Assembly (NCBI RefSeq): GCF_003315075.1
Contig: NZ_QNRJ01000005.1
Location: 186,001-250,000 of the forward strand
Direction of reading: 5' to 3'
Length of the DNA stretch: 64,000 nt
Source of the DNA: Rossellomorea aquimaris
Lineage (GTDB): Bacteria; Bacillota; Bacilli; Bacillales; Bacillaceae_B
A program made the translations under genes and the position numbers. How positions within the stretch are numbered: the stretch's first letter is position 1; every line of letters begins with the position of its first letter. A model generated the notes under the pieces. The model searched no databases. It was not told the origin of the DNA and saw only the letters and a list, made by a program, of their open reading frames with translations. Of the stretch, positions 36,708 to 45,690 are shown piece after piece.

Positions 36708-36793
36708 TAATTTTTAACCTATTTATCAAAAAAAAAGATTCGTTAAACAAAATGAATGTGAAAACTGTTCTTTCCTCAATTTCTTATACTTAT

Positions 36794-37255
36794 CTACCCC
36801 TCAATCGGAACCATAAAATCATATTCAGGAACTCCATACTTGGCACTCATCTTTCTCCGATACTCTTCAAATGTTAAGTGAAAATGTTCCGGTGGGTTGC
36901 CAAATAGGATGGTAAATACTCCGTTTTCGAAGGAAATTAAGTAACTTTTCTCCTGATTAACATTCTTCTCCATAAGTGATGCCTTTAACTCTTCCACCTG
37001 CGCAACTGTTAGACTATCGTTCAACATCACCTTTTCGCAACTTCCATCTTTATTTACCAATACAAACATACCGTGTCCTTCACATTCCTCTTCCTTGTAC
37101 TTAATAGAGTTTTCGGTATATTTTTCTATTGTTTTGGTGTAATAATAACCGCACACCATACAAAAGATGTACTTCTCATGAGTTTTGTAATAATCATCTA
37201 CAAAAGCAGAACGTTCACAACCGGGGCATTTAATAGCATACATAATCGATGCCAA
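36794..37255 (-). CDS. Zinc-ribbon protein of unknown function
   Basis: This 153-residue protein has an N-terminal zinc ribbon with cysteine pairs CPGC (near residue 10) and CMVC (near residue 32). The rest is alpha/beta and contains KVMLNDSLTVAQVEELKASL and FHLTFEEYRRKMSAKYG. The ribbon suggests nucleic acid or protein binding. I cannot name a family. It is the last gene left of the SCC-like element. Confidence 0.6.
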   Translation of the reverse strand: MASIMYAIKCPGCERSAFVDDYYKTHEKYIFCMVCGYYYTKTIEKYTENSIKYKEEECEGHGMFVLVNKDGSCEKVMLNDSLTVAQVEELKASLMEKNVNQEKSYLISFENGVFTILFGNPPEHFHLTFEEYRRKMSAKYGVPEYDFMVPIEG

Positions 37256-37558
37256 GAATGAATCATCTCCATTATTTCTTTATTTGGATTTTCTGAGAGT
37301 TTTTTAAAATGAATGTGTGTAAAATCTAGAGGGAAAAAGAGGTTTAATGTGGTTCAACTGAAAAGAGAGATTAAAAAGCAAATAAAGAATCAAGGGGTAG
37401 ATAAGAAAAATTTGAGGGAAGAACTACTTTAAGTCTAAAATATTTTTCTTAATTGTCAATCTATTTTTAGCACCTCAATCATTCCTTCCTTTTACTTTCT
37501 ATTTGCCCTTTTTGCCTCCCCAACATTTAGGAGAGGCATTTGGCTAACTACCTCATTT
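37256..37558. other. Intergenic region left of the element
   Basis: About 300 bp outside the left attachment site. A short plus-strand frame from the GTG at about 37348 (VVQLKREIKKQIKNQG, ending EELL then stop at about 37431) has a weak AGAGG site. It is lysine-rich and may be the tail of a lost gene. Nothing else is recognisable. Confidence 0.35.
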
Positions 37559-37577
37559 ACTTATGGTACGGTTCACC
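37559..37577. repeat. Left attachment site of the SCC-like element
   Basis: ACTTATGGTACGGTTCACC differs at one base from the right copy at 58558-58576. Reverse-complemented it reads GGT GAA CCG TAC CAT AAG TAA, so after excision rlmH would still encode GEPYHK and a stop. The flanking bases diverge at once on both sides. Confidence 0.9.
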
Positions 37578-37610
37578 GTAACATTGGATAGGGTAAACAA
37601 TTGATTAAAT

Positions 37611-37632
37611 AAGGGAGCTATTGGGCTCCCTT
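37611..37632 (-). terminator. Terminator at the left end of the element cargo
   Basis: AAGGGAGC (37611-37618) pairs with GCTCCCTT (37625-37632); the minus strand continues into ATTTAAT. It includes the stop codon of the leftmost cargo gene and insulates the element from the chromosome. Confidence 0.75.
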
Positions 37633-38847
37633 GAATGTATGATTAATATATTCTGCAATGCCCTTTTTAGCATCAGGCATAGTATAGGTTGATGCAATTA
37701 CGCTTATAGTGACATTTTCAATAATACTTAAATCAAATTGATCTTCAAATTGCTTCGAATATACTATCTTCCAGTCTATATCAGATTCGGTATCAATAAT
37801 TTTAAACCATCTTCTTATCGTATCAATTGCATATATCTTGCCGACAATTTTAACTTCTCTTGTAGAAATTTGTCTTATTGCCTCTTTAATTGTCAGGAAA
37901 GTTCTTTCATTTAATTCAAGCTTTTTATAACCAGCAAGAGAAATTTCTATAGTGCCTTTTTTATAGTAAGGTCTTACCATAGATAACAAGTTATACATAT
38001 GTTTCCGTGCATTAATTAAATTACTACTCATCATTTGAACAACTGAATGAACATCTCCTGCTTCTGCTGTTGCCAGCACCTTATATAATAATAAATACGG
38101 TAGACTCGGAGGGGTATCAAATAAGCTTAGCTGACCTTCGTTATTTGGAGATAGCATTATACGAATACTTCCAGCTTTTAAGTATACTGTTGGTTCAGAT
38201 AAAAGTTGCTTCTTCCTTTTATCAATACTATTATACTCCTTGCTAACACCAACAATGAATGCTCTTAATGGATTCATTGTGTTTAAAAGTTCATTTAGTA
38301 ATACATTTGGATTTGTATCAACCCTTATTTCAAGAGGGTTTTCACCATCTACTGTAATATTCTCACCAAAAACTTCGACTCCAAATAAGCCATCTTTACT
38401 CCTAATTGTAATATCACTTAGCAGTAATCTTGTACTAGATTCTGAAACAGCAGCCAGTGTTAGACCACTTAGACTAGTGTATATCACGGCACTTACATCA
38501 GTATTTCTTATTTGCCCAACAAGACTTCTTCCTTCATATTCATCAGACATTCTCACGTTGAAAAAATCTACCTTTAGCTCTGCATCAACCACTATATCTC
38601 CTATTTCCAAAGATGCTTCCTTACTTACTGAGGAAAGCTTCAGTCCAACTTTAGATCCATTAGTAGTTGCAAAATTTATTACTGATGTGATCTTCCAAGA
38701 ACTTATTAACATTTCATTTCTATACTGGTGAATAGTATACTCTTGCCCGCTTAGTACTCTAGACTGAATCCAAGAACCTGTTACTATGTATTCTCCAGGG
38801 GATAGTTTCTTTGAATTATCTACATAACCTGCTATTCGGTTAGCCAT
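37618..38847 (-). CDS. Unknown 409-aa protein of the element cargo
   Basis: This protein has a beta-rich N-terminal two thirds (for example EYIVTGSWIQSRVLSGQEYTI and GEYIV/WKIT strands) and a helical segment with LRAFIVGVSKEYNSIDKRKKQ. A C-terminal part contains REVKIVGKIYAIDTIRRWFKI, which could be an OB-like barrel. No catalytic motif is apparent. It starts 2 bp after the stop of the preceding small protein, so the two are coupled and may form a pair. The family is unknown to me. Confidence 0.6.
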   Translation of the reverse strand: MANRIAGYVDNSKKLSPGEYIVTGSWIQSRVLSGQEYTIHQYRNEMLISSWKITSVINFATTNGSKVGLKLSSVSKEASLEIGDIVVDAELKVDFFNVRMSDEYEGRSLVGQIRNTDVSAVIYTSLSGLTLAAVSESSTRLLLSDITIRSKDGLFGVEVFGENITVDGENPLEIRVDTNPNVLLNELLNTMNPLRAFIVGVSKEYNSIDKRKKQLLSEPTVYLKAGSIRIMLSPNNEGQLSLFDTPPSLPYLLLYKVLATAEAGDVHSVVQMMSSNLINARKHMYNLLSMVRPYYKKGTIEISLAGYKKLELNERTFLTIKEAIRQISTREVKIVGKIYAIDTIRRWFKIIDTESDIDWKIVYSKQFEDQFDLSIIENVTISVIASTYTMPDAKKGIAEYINHTFKGAQ

Positions 38848-38849
38848 TA

Positions 38850-39263
38850 CTATCCCTCCAGATTTCTAAGTTTTTCTTGATAAGCTTTTAAATTAATTTC
38901 AGTCTGCTTTAATTCAGCTGCTGATAATTTTATTCTATAATTGGATGCCCTTTCGATTAAACACTCCGCTACTTCAATTTCTCGCCTATAGTAATCAATA
39001 GACCCCACATCAACATGTCCATCCCTATGATATTGCAATGCATGTCCCAACTCTTCATAAATCATGGCTTTCCTAAAAACATCGTCGTTAATTGAAATAT
39101 CTACTGCTCCTGTATCAAGGTTCAGTGATGCTGCGCCCTCTGCTCCAAAAAAAGATAACAAAGAACCTACTCCAGGATCATGAGAGCTTCTGTAAACACT
39201 TATATGTACATTTGGATTCATATATTCAAAGAATTTAATTAACTTTCCTGTTTTATCAATCAT
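38850..39263 (-). CDS. Small zincin-like protein with EELGH motif
   Basis: From the ATG at 39263 (GGGGGAA site six bases before) this is a 137-residue protein. Its centre has MIYEELGHALQYHRDGHV followed by YYRREIEVAECLIERASNYRI. EELGHALQ resembles the HExxH helix of small metallopeptidase-fold domains, but the first histidine is glutamate here, so a normal zinc protease is doubtful. Such folds occur in polymorphic toxin domains and in ImmA-like proteins. It is coupled to the 409-aa gene downstream. A longer frame to 39314 has no binding site. Confidence 0.55.
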   Translation of the reverse strand: MIDKTGKLIKFFEYMNPNVHISVYRSSHDPGVGSLLSFFGAEGAASLNLDTGAVDISINDDVFRKAMIYEELGHALQYHRDGHVDVGSIDYYRREIEVAECLIERASNYRIKLSAAELKQTEINLKAYQEKLRNLEG

Positions 39264-39341
39264 AGTATTCCCCCAAAAACTAATTGATAAAACAATTTTA
39301 AACTCTTCTACCATTAAAATCCATATGTATTTCTTATTCTA

Positions 39342-40505
39342 TTAATTAGAAGCTAACGTTAGTTTCTTCTTTAATAACATTTTTAGTTCTTCTACGGTTA
39401 GAATAGAATTCTTCTTACGGTGAATCATTCTATGACAGTTTGAACAGAGAGGAACCAAATCAGTCTCTGGATTAATATCTGTTTCTTTCCCCATGGAAAA
39501 TAGGGGGTTAATGTGATGAACTTCTATAAAACCGCTTCCACGTTCTCCATAAATTTCTTTAAAGTCAAATCCACAGGCTTTACAAGTAATTCCGTGTATT
39601 TCAATAGCTTTAGCTCTATTTATAGGATTACGTTCATATCTAGTACCATAATATTCTATATTTTTTCCATCTCTATAATAATAGTCTTCTTGTGCGGCCT
39701 CGATTTCAATATCTTTTTGGACAATATTAGTTAGTAATTGGAAACGTTCTTCCTTAATAAGTGATTCTAAGTTAGTACTCTTTTCTTTTTCCCACAGCTC
39801 AGTAGTTTGTCTATCTGGTTTATAGTGCGCCATTGTAACACTATCATTTTCTATCTGCATATCGATTTCAAGAAGTAATTGGATGCCTTTTCGTTTAGCG
39901 GATGTTAACAGCTGCTTTTTTATTTTGTGCTCCACCATACTTTGCTTAATAAGCTTTTCATTCTCCGTTACAAGCACATGATATCGGTAGGGACCCTGTT
40001 GTTGTGTTTCAACAAAATCTTTCACAGTCAATATGTAATATTTCGTTTGTTGCCCCTTTAAATATTCTTTAGTATTGAGGAGATCAACTAAATTTGAATT
40101 TTGAAGGCTGGCAAATCCACTGCTTGTATTATCGGAAAAGTTATCGGAAAAGCCTCTAATTAAAAAGGAATCCCAGTCGTTACAGTTGAATACTTTCCCT
40201 TCTTGTTCTTCATAAAATTCTTCCCATTTAGAATGTGGTAAGTTAGGAAATCCCATTTGTGCTGCTACCCAGGTAAAAAAACCTTCCCCTGGAAGCCTTG
40301 TATTTTGATTTACCACAATTGCTGAAAGAGGGGGAAAACCATATTGTATACAACGCTTGGAAATCTCCCCTAATGGTTCATTTAAACGAATTGGAGAGAT
40401 TATTCCACCTAGTTCATTGCTAATTTTGTTGTACTCTACGACCTGCTGTTTCGTTGCATATTCAATAATTATTTTACTTATCCTTTGTAGTATTTTTTCA
40501 TTCAC
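39342..40505 (-). CDS. HNH endonuclease with large N-terminal domain
   Basis: This 387-residue protein carries a C-terminal HNH nuclease: CKACGFDFKEIYGERGSGFIEVHHINPL, then DLVPLCSNCHRMIHRK. It has the ββα-metal signature HH...N...H and two CxxC zinc pairs. The N-terminal 200 residues contain GEGFFTWVAAQMGFPNLP and may recognise DNA or a modification, as in McrA/MrcB-like restriction enzymes; that is inferred. Its place beside a modification-restriction operon supports a role in defence against foreign DNA. Confidence 0.82.
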   Translation of the reverse strand: MNEKILQRISKIIIEYATKQQVVEYNKISNELGGIISPIRLNEPLGEISKRCIQYGFPPLSAIVVNQNTRLPGEGFFTWVAAQMGFPNLPHSKWEEFYEEQEGKVFNCNDWDSFLIRGFSDNFSDNTSSGFASLQNSNLVDLLNTKEYLKGQQTKYYILTVKDFVETQQQGPYRYHVLVTENEKLIKQSMVEHKIKKQLLTSAKRKGIQLLLEIDMQIENDSVTMAHYKPDRQTTELWEKEKSTNLESLIKEERFQLLTNIVQKDIEIEAAQEDYYYRDGKNIEYYGTRYERNPINRAKAIEIHGITCKACGFDFKEIYGERGSGFIEVHHINPLFSMGKETDINPETDLVPLCSNCHRMIHRKKNSILTVEELKMLLKKKLTLASN

Positions 40506-40573
40506 GTTTATCAGACCTCCAAAATATCTGCCCCTTCAACGATATTCCATATTTTAAAAATTGCTTAAGGGTA

Positions 40574-41263
40574 TTAATAATTTTTGTTAAGTGCCCTACA
40601 CATTTCATTAATTGCTAGTTCTTTTAGGTTTTTTTCTGTCCTCCAACGCCTTGGGTGTGAATAACGACTTTTTTCATCTTTAGCCACTACTAATCTATCC
40701 TCTAAAGCTCGGGACCATTTTATTAAGTTCGACACGTTTTCAGTAAATACATTATTTACAAAGCCCATAATAACAAACCTAGACGACACACATGCTTTTA
40801 AGAACTCTTGTTCAGTTACTGCCACAATGTCTTGTATAAGCGCTAATTTTTGAACATCACTTTTCTCTATAATAACTCTTACTTTTTTGTGGTAATCTTC
40901 TGCTTCTTCACCTTTGCTTTGGACAACGTTTGATATGTTAAAGATCTGAACAATTCCATCTGGAGATCCTAGATTAGCATGTTTGTAGCCCTCCCGAATA
41001 ACTTCAATGAGATTCTGCATTGTAAGGTCTGCATAATCTTCAGTCTCTAACACATTCAGGAGACCTTTTCCACTTTTGAAATCTGCCCAACCCTTAGTGT
41101 GCTTAAAATCAAATGAACCAGGATTAGTCATAAAAACAGTACCTATGATGGCATCAGACGAACCGAACTTAATCTTTGTATTTTGACGAATGAGTAGAAC
41201 TTCATCTTGATTAATTATTCGTGTCATTCGTGCAGCAATACGCTCAGGATATTTCCTTACCAT
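40574..41263 (-). CDS. Unknown protein, possibly DUF1643-like
   Basis: This 229-residue protein contains IGTVFMTNPGSFDFKHT early in the chain, similar to the LNPS-type motif of DUF1643 proteins that are frequent cargo of staphylococcal SCC elements. The later half, with GFVNNVFTENVSNLIKWSRAL and HPRRWR, is not diagnostic. If the DUF1643 assignment holds, it strengthens the SCC relationship. The function is unknown in either case. Confidence 0.55.
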   Translation of the reverse strand: MVRKYPERIAARMTRIINQDEVLLIRQNTKIKFGSSDAIIGTVFMTNPGSFDFKHTKGWADFKSGKGLLNVLETEDYADLTMQNLIEVIREGYKHANLGSPDGIVQIFNISNVVQSKGEEAEDYHKKVRVIIEKSDVQKLALIQDIVAVTEQEFLKACVSSRFVIMGFVNNVFTENVSNLIKWSRALEDRLVVAKDEKSRYSHPRRWRTEKNLKELAINEMCRALNKNY

Positions 41264-41290
41264 AAAAGCACCTCTTTAATATTTATCATC

Positions 41291-42151
41291 CTAGTCTACT
41301 GAAACTAATTGACCATACCTACAAACCTCACAAACAATTAACAATTCCTCCTTATCTCTTTGTTCTCCATCAGGACTATATATTTCAAAGTTTCTACTCC
41401 CACACTTCTTACATCGGTGATTTCCAAATGGATCTTCCTTCTTAGCTAAAAGATTTTCAAAAGATGATGCTACTGCGGTACACAAAGTTAAACATATAGA
41501 CGCTTCATATATGGTCCTAGTATCTGAATGAGTAATTTTGTTTGCAAAATCCCAGGCTGCATTAGAAATCTTCCTTAAATGGTCTCTCAATTCTGAGTTA
41601 TCCCCATCTGGCAGCAGGCCCCCGATTGCTATCCTACTCCTGTTTTTAAAGTCACTTCTTTTGGGTTCTTCTTCTCCGTCTTCTAAGAATTCTTCAGAAA
41701 ATATGTTATGACCAAGCACGATCAATGCCTCTCTACAAATCATCCCTACTGATTGTATCTCTTCCGTTTCAATGGCATTATTCAAAACTGCTGCGGCTTG
41801 TGTGAGCTTTCTTCTTACTGCAATTGATATTTCTATTCCTTTTTCGATTTCTTGTATTTTTTTCGATGGCTCTTTTCTGTCATCATTTAATAATCTAGTC
41901 ATTAAACCCAAGTGAAAGGAGTAAGCTTCATCCGTTGAAAAATAATATGCATGGTCTTGAGGATATAAATTCATTGGTAAACCTTCGCCTTCAACCACCC
42001 ACCAAGATCCGTCTTCATCTGTTTTGACATTCCACACGGTGACTTCAAAGCCTAAATCATTGTATGATTGTTCTGGCTTAGAATGAATAACATTGCATTT
42101 ACATTGTCCCTCCACGTAATTTTCAACTTCTTCTTTTGTTCTAGTGCTCAT
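41291..42151 (-). CDS. Unknown protein with C-terminal zinc ribbon
   Basis: This 286-residue protein has an N-terminal alpha/beta part (SYNDLGFEVTVWNVKTDEDGSWWVVEGEGL) and a helical central domain resembling DUF4145/Abi-C-like bundles (ICREALIVLGHNIF, WDFANKITHSD). A C-terminal ribbon has CKKCGSRNF and CEVCRYGQ. Such proteins appear in defence islands next to restriction systems. A strong hairpin separates it from the upstream regulator gene. The function is not known to me. Confidence 0.55.
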   Translation of the reverse strand: MSTRTKEEVENYVEGQCKCNVIHSKPEQSYNDLGFEVTVWNVKTDEDGSWWVVEGEGLPMNLYPQDHAYYFSTDEAYSFHLGLMTRLLNDDRKEPSKKIQEIEKGIEISIAVRRKLTQAAAVLNNAIETEEIQSVGMICREALIVLGHNIFSEEFLEDGEEEPKRSDFKNRSRIAIGGLLPDGDNSELRDHLRKISNAAWDFANKITHSDTRTIYEASICLTLCTAVASSFENLLAKKEDPFGNHRCKKCGSRNFEIYSPDGEQRDKEELLIVCEVCRYGQLVSVD

Positions 42152-42190
42152 TCTTTTCTCCCTTCGTTACTTTGACTTCATAATAAATAA

Positions 42191-42228
42191 AAGAGCAGCC
42201 TAAATATTGCTATTCATTGGCTGCTCTT
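42191..42228. terminator. Terminator between cargo units
   Basis: AAGAGCAGCC (42191-42200) pairs with GGCTGCTCTT (42219-42228). It follows the stop of the small HTH gene on the minus strand and would end the defence-side transcript. Confidence 0.8.
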
Positions 42229-42250
42229 CTGAAGTAGTTAATTTCAAACA

Positions 42251-42580
42251 TCAATCTTCATTCAAATATTCGTCGATTTTCATTTTTACTTTTGTTCGAA
42301 GGTTCTCATGTCCGTTCTCAATTTTTGATAAGGTTTCTAAACCTATTCCTAGTTTCCGAGACAGCTCTCTTTGTGTGAGCCCTTCGGCTTTCCGTTTACA
42401 AAAGACGTCCATTGCTAATGATGACGGCAACTCGTAAGTATCGCTGTCATCATCCCAATCTGGTTCCCAGTCGCCATTCCCTTTATCGAACTCCATGTCC
42501 AGGTATTCCTCTATACCCACTAGCGCTCGGAGTTCTTCTTCTGTTTCATACATGAAACCATGGCATAAATTGCTCTTCAT
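42251..42580 (-). CDS. XRE-family helix-turn-helix regulator
   Basis: This 109-residue protein has an acidic first half and a C-terminal Cro/C1-type HTH (FCKRKAEGLTQRELSRKLG, then GLETLSKIENGHENLRTKVK). AAAGGTG precedes the ATG. It lies downstream of the restriction-type operon on the same strand, separated by about 110 bp, and could act as its controller protein. The HTH at the C-terminus is the reverse of the classic C protein layout and resembles antitoxin-type regulators. Confidence 0.75.
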   Translation of the reverse strand: MKSNLCHGFMYETEEELRALVGIEEYLDMEFDKGNGDWEPDWDDDSDTYELPSSLAMDVFCKRKAEGLTQRELSRKLGIGLETLSKIENGHENLRTKVKMKIDEYLNED

Positions 42581-42689
42581 ATTATCCGCACCTTTTAGTC
42601 AAATTACAAACAGAGTGTATTGTGTTTATCCCGTCTGTTAATTTGAGTAGAACCATTAGGCACTGATAATGCAAGGGTAAAATACAGGT

Positions 42690-45677
42690 CTATATTCCCG
42701 TTTTGAATTTTTCATAGCTGTTAGCGAGCATGTATGTGACCCCGTTCTCCAATGCAGCAAAGTGCTTCCGACCACATGTGGTCTTCCCATCTTCTTTCAT
42801 ACGAAGATCCTCCTGGTCAGTACTCCCCTTTGTTTCAACTACGAAGAATAGCGTTTCTACGCCCTCTTTTTCAACCATTACTGCCCAGTCAGGGTTGTAG
42901 TTCCCCAGCGGTGTATCTATTACAAATGATGATGGGAGCTTAACAAATAACTTAACGTCTTCATCATTGTTAAGCTTTTCTGCAAATGCCCGCTCTACAC
43001 TGGAATCATAACGGATATAGTTATAGACTGACTTATCATTGGACACTTCGACTGCATTAGCCTTCATGTAACCGACAAGCTCTTGATGCTCGAATAAAGA
43101 TTGTTGATAAAATGCATGGTCACCTATACGCTCATATTTAATGCCATCAACAATTAACTTCTTCTTTTCTCTGTTAATGATCTTCATCACAGTTTCCATG
43201 AATGCTTGTGGATTTTTTTCAAAGTCTTTCAAGCGTTTGGAGCCAATTAAGATGTCAACAAGTGTACGTCTTTTAAGGTTGGTCTGTTCCTGTAAATAAC
43301 GGAGAATGTCTGGCAGACGCCGTTTCTCTTCCAGCGCTTCATATACACGCATAGTCTGCCCTTCACCAGACACCCCTGATTGATCCACTTTCAATAAGGC
43401 ATTTTCTCGTTTGATTTTCCTGGCTTTAAATGCATCCAGCTTTTGTATCGCATCTATACAGCGGCTCTTGAGTAAATCGGAATCCAGATCTACCGAATAA
43501 GTCGTTTTGTATTTTATCTGGTTCCATAGTTGATTAAACTCGTCGCTGAGGAGAACTTCTTTATTAAGCTTAATATCCACTTCGTCTTTCTTATTGAAGA
43601 TCGGCAGCTTCTTAATGGAATTTCTTATGACCCTTTCAATATCCTGCTTTATTTCCTGAAATTCATCTGGAACATCGAAAGTTTCAGCTGCAATTGCTTC
43701 CTTCAACTTGTTTTCAACCTTTCCTTTTTTATCAAGGAATTTTTCTTTAACAAGAAAGGAATACACTTTGGCAGAATAATCATAGCCTATTTCCTTGGAC
43801 TCTCCAGTCACCTCATCTGTCAGAGTGATGGTAGAAAAGGATTGTTCCTCAAGGTATCCAAACTTAACACCTGTCTCATCTTCCATTTCCTTCTGGAGTG
43901 ATTCAGCAAAATCTTGGTACGCTTCATTTGCAATTACTGTAAGGACATTAACATTTTCGTCATATTGTCTTTGTCCATCTTGATTGACAGATAGTCGCAA
44001 TCCCCGACCAATTTTTTGCCGTTTAGTGAAGGGATCTTTGGTTTCAACTAAAGTACATATTTGGAAAACGTTAGGATTATCCCATCCTTCTTTAAGGGCA
44101 GAGTGGGAAAAGATAAATCGTAAAGGTGTTTCAAAGCTTAGCAATCTCTCTTTTTCTTTCATTATAAGTTCGAATGCAGATTCATCGTCTTTATTAGAAC
44201 GTAGGCTGCCATCTTTTGTTACCCTGCTATCTTTAAAATTGCCGCTCTTATCTTGTGAAAAATATCCATCATGTACTTCATCTGCACTCTGGTTCGAAAT
44301 ATACTGGTCTTCTTCAAAGAGCGATCGATATTTGGGTAACTTAATAAGGGAAGTATATTCTTCTTCAAAAATTTCGGCATACTTTCCTTTTTGCCAAGGT
44401 TGCCCTTTTGGATAAACCCGATAGTTCTCTACTTTGTCTATAAAGAAAAGAGTAAGTACTTTGATACCTTGGTGGACAAGCCTTTTTTCCTTATCTAAAT
44501 GCGTACGAATTGCTTCTCTTATTTGATATCTCTTGAGTAAGTCATCATCGATACCACCAATCGATTCTCCCAGTTTCAGTACCTTACCATTTTCAAATTC
44601 AACCATTTCATTTCCAGGATAACAGTCGATACCTTCTACAATATAACCATGGTAGAGTTCCCTCTCACCAGATAACAGATATAAGTTGTTCTTATTGTTG
44701 GGATTTATTTCTTTTTTTACCCTGGTAACAGAACCATTTTTCTTTTTCTCATCTATTTCCACAGTTGCCTTATAACCGTTTTTATTGGAGACACTCAACA
44801 GCTTAATGTATGGGTCGTTATAGTCGTCATCGGAATTGACGGATAGTACTTCAATTTTCTTAACAAGCTTCTTCTCATAAGCATCAACAGGGTCTAGCTT
44901 GTACATTAGATTGTATGTGTCCCTATGGGTAGCAGAATATCGCAATTTACAAAGTGGATTCAATGAAGCAATGGCTTCCTTTGCTTTGTCCGTGTTATCA
45001 ACACTTTGCGGCTCATCAATAATAACTATAGGGTTTGTTTCTTGAATAAATTGAATTGGCTTTTTCCCGTTCATTGTGTCTCTTTCACGGTGGATAAGAT
45101 TAGCCTTATTCTCCTTTTCTGGATCATCAAAACTTTTCTTAAAGGCGTCAATATTAATTATCATTACTTCAATATTGGTGCTCGTTGCATATTCACGTAC
45201 TTGTTCTAGTTTAGAGGAATCATATTTAAAGTAGTGACAATGTTGTCCAGGGTACTCATTTGCAAAATGTTCTTCAGTCATTTGAAATGATTTATATACT
45301 CCTTCACGAATAGCCACACTCGGCACAACAATAATAAACTTAGAAAAACCATATTTTTTGTTCAACTCAAAAATGCTACTGGTATATACATATGTTTTTC
45401 CCGTACCTGTTTCCATTTCAACTGTAAAATTCCAATCTTGAATACTATTGCTTTTCTTAAGATGATTTCTCACCTGTACCTTTTGCACATTTTCTAGAAC
45501 TTCTGCTTCGGATAGTTCCAGCTTGTTTCCAATTCCAAGCTCTGTTATTTCTTGCCCAACAATATCACCCATACTAACTGTAAAATTTGATACCTTTGCT
45601 GCTTGACCCTCAAAGATATCGGTGATTGAGTGAGTAGCATCAAGCTGATACTGTTGTTTATCAAACTTAATCTTCAT
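42690..45677 (-). CDS. Res-like DEAD/DEAH helicase with C-terminal nuclease (type III restriction subunit)
   Basis: This 995-residue SF2 helicase has Walker A EMETGTGKTYVY (near 88-99), DEAD-box variant VIIDEPQSVDN (near 220) and motif VI RQKIGRGLRLSV (near 555). The C-terminal nuclease pattern is NYNPDWAVMV...VVETKG (near 920-945), a PD-(D/E)XK site. These are features of the Res subunit of type III systems, which translocates or switches on DNA and cuts when two sites interact. It lies 13 bp after the methyltransferase gene in one operon with a helicase and a DUF4391-like protein, a context larger than a plain type III pair. Confidence 0.92.
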   Translation of the reverse strand: MKIKFDKQQYQLDATHSITDIFEGQAAKVSNFTVSMGDIVGQEITELGIGNKLELSEAEVLENVQKVQVRNHLKKSNSIQDWNFTVEMETGTGKTYVYTSSIFELNKKYGFSKFIIVVPSVAIREGVYKSFQMTEEHFANEYPGQHCHYFKYDSSKLEQVREYATSTNIEVMIINIDAFKKSFDDPEKENKANLIHRERDTMNGKKPIQFIQETNPIVIIDEPQSVDNTDKAKEAIASLNPLCKLRYSATHRDTYNLMYKLDPVDAYEKKLVKKIEVLSVNSDDDYNDPYIKLLSVSNKNGYKATVEIDEKKKNGSVTRVKKEINPNNKNNLYLLSGERELYHGYIVEGIDCYPGNEMVEFENGKVLKLGESIGGIDDDLLKRYQIREAIRTHLDKEKRLVHQGIKVLTLFFIDKVENYRVYPKGQPWQKGKYAEIFEEEYTSLIKLPKYRSLFEEDQYISNQSADEVHDGYFSQDKSGNFKDSRVTKDGSLRSNKDDESAFELIMKEKERLLSFETPLRFIFSHSALKEGWDNPNVFQICTLVETKDPFTKRQKIGRGLRLSVNQDGQRQYDENVNVLTVIANEAYQDFAESLQKEMEDETGVKFGYLEEQSFSTITLTDEVTGESKEIGYDYSAKVYSFLVKEKFLDKKGKVENKLKEAIAAETFDVPDEFQEIKQDIERVIRNSIKKLPIFNKKDEVDIKLNKEVLLSDEFNQLWNQIKYKTTYSVDLDSDLLKSRCIDAIQKLDAFKARKIKRENALLKVDQSGVSGEGQTMRVYEALEEKRRLPDILRYLQEQTNLKRRTLVDILIGSKRLKDFEKNPQAFMETVMKIINREKKKLIVDGIKYERIGDHAFYQQSLFEHQELVGYMKANAVEVSNDKSVYNYIRYDSSVERAFAEKLNNDEDVKLFVKLPSSFVIDTPLGNYNPDWAVMVEKEGVETLFFVVETKGSTDQEDLRMKEDGKTTCGRKHFAALENGVTYMLANSYEKFKTGI

Positions 45678-45690
45678 TTTTTCACTCCTC

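Noticed and set aside
43530-44415. Plus-strand frames of 123 and 143 codons inside the Res-like gene
   Set aside because: They are antisense to an intact helicase-nuclease gene with all its motifs and have no ribosome site or family pattern.
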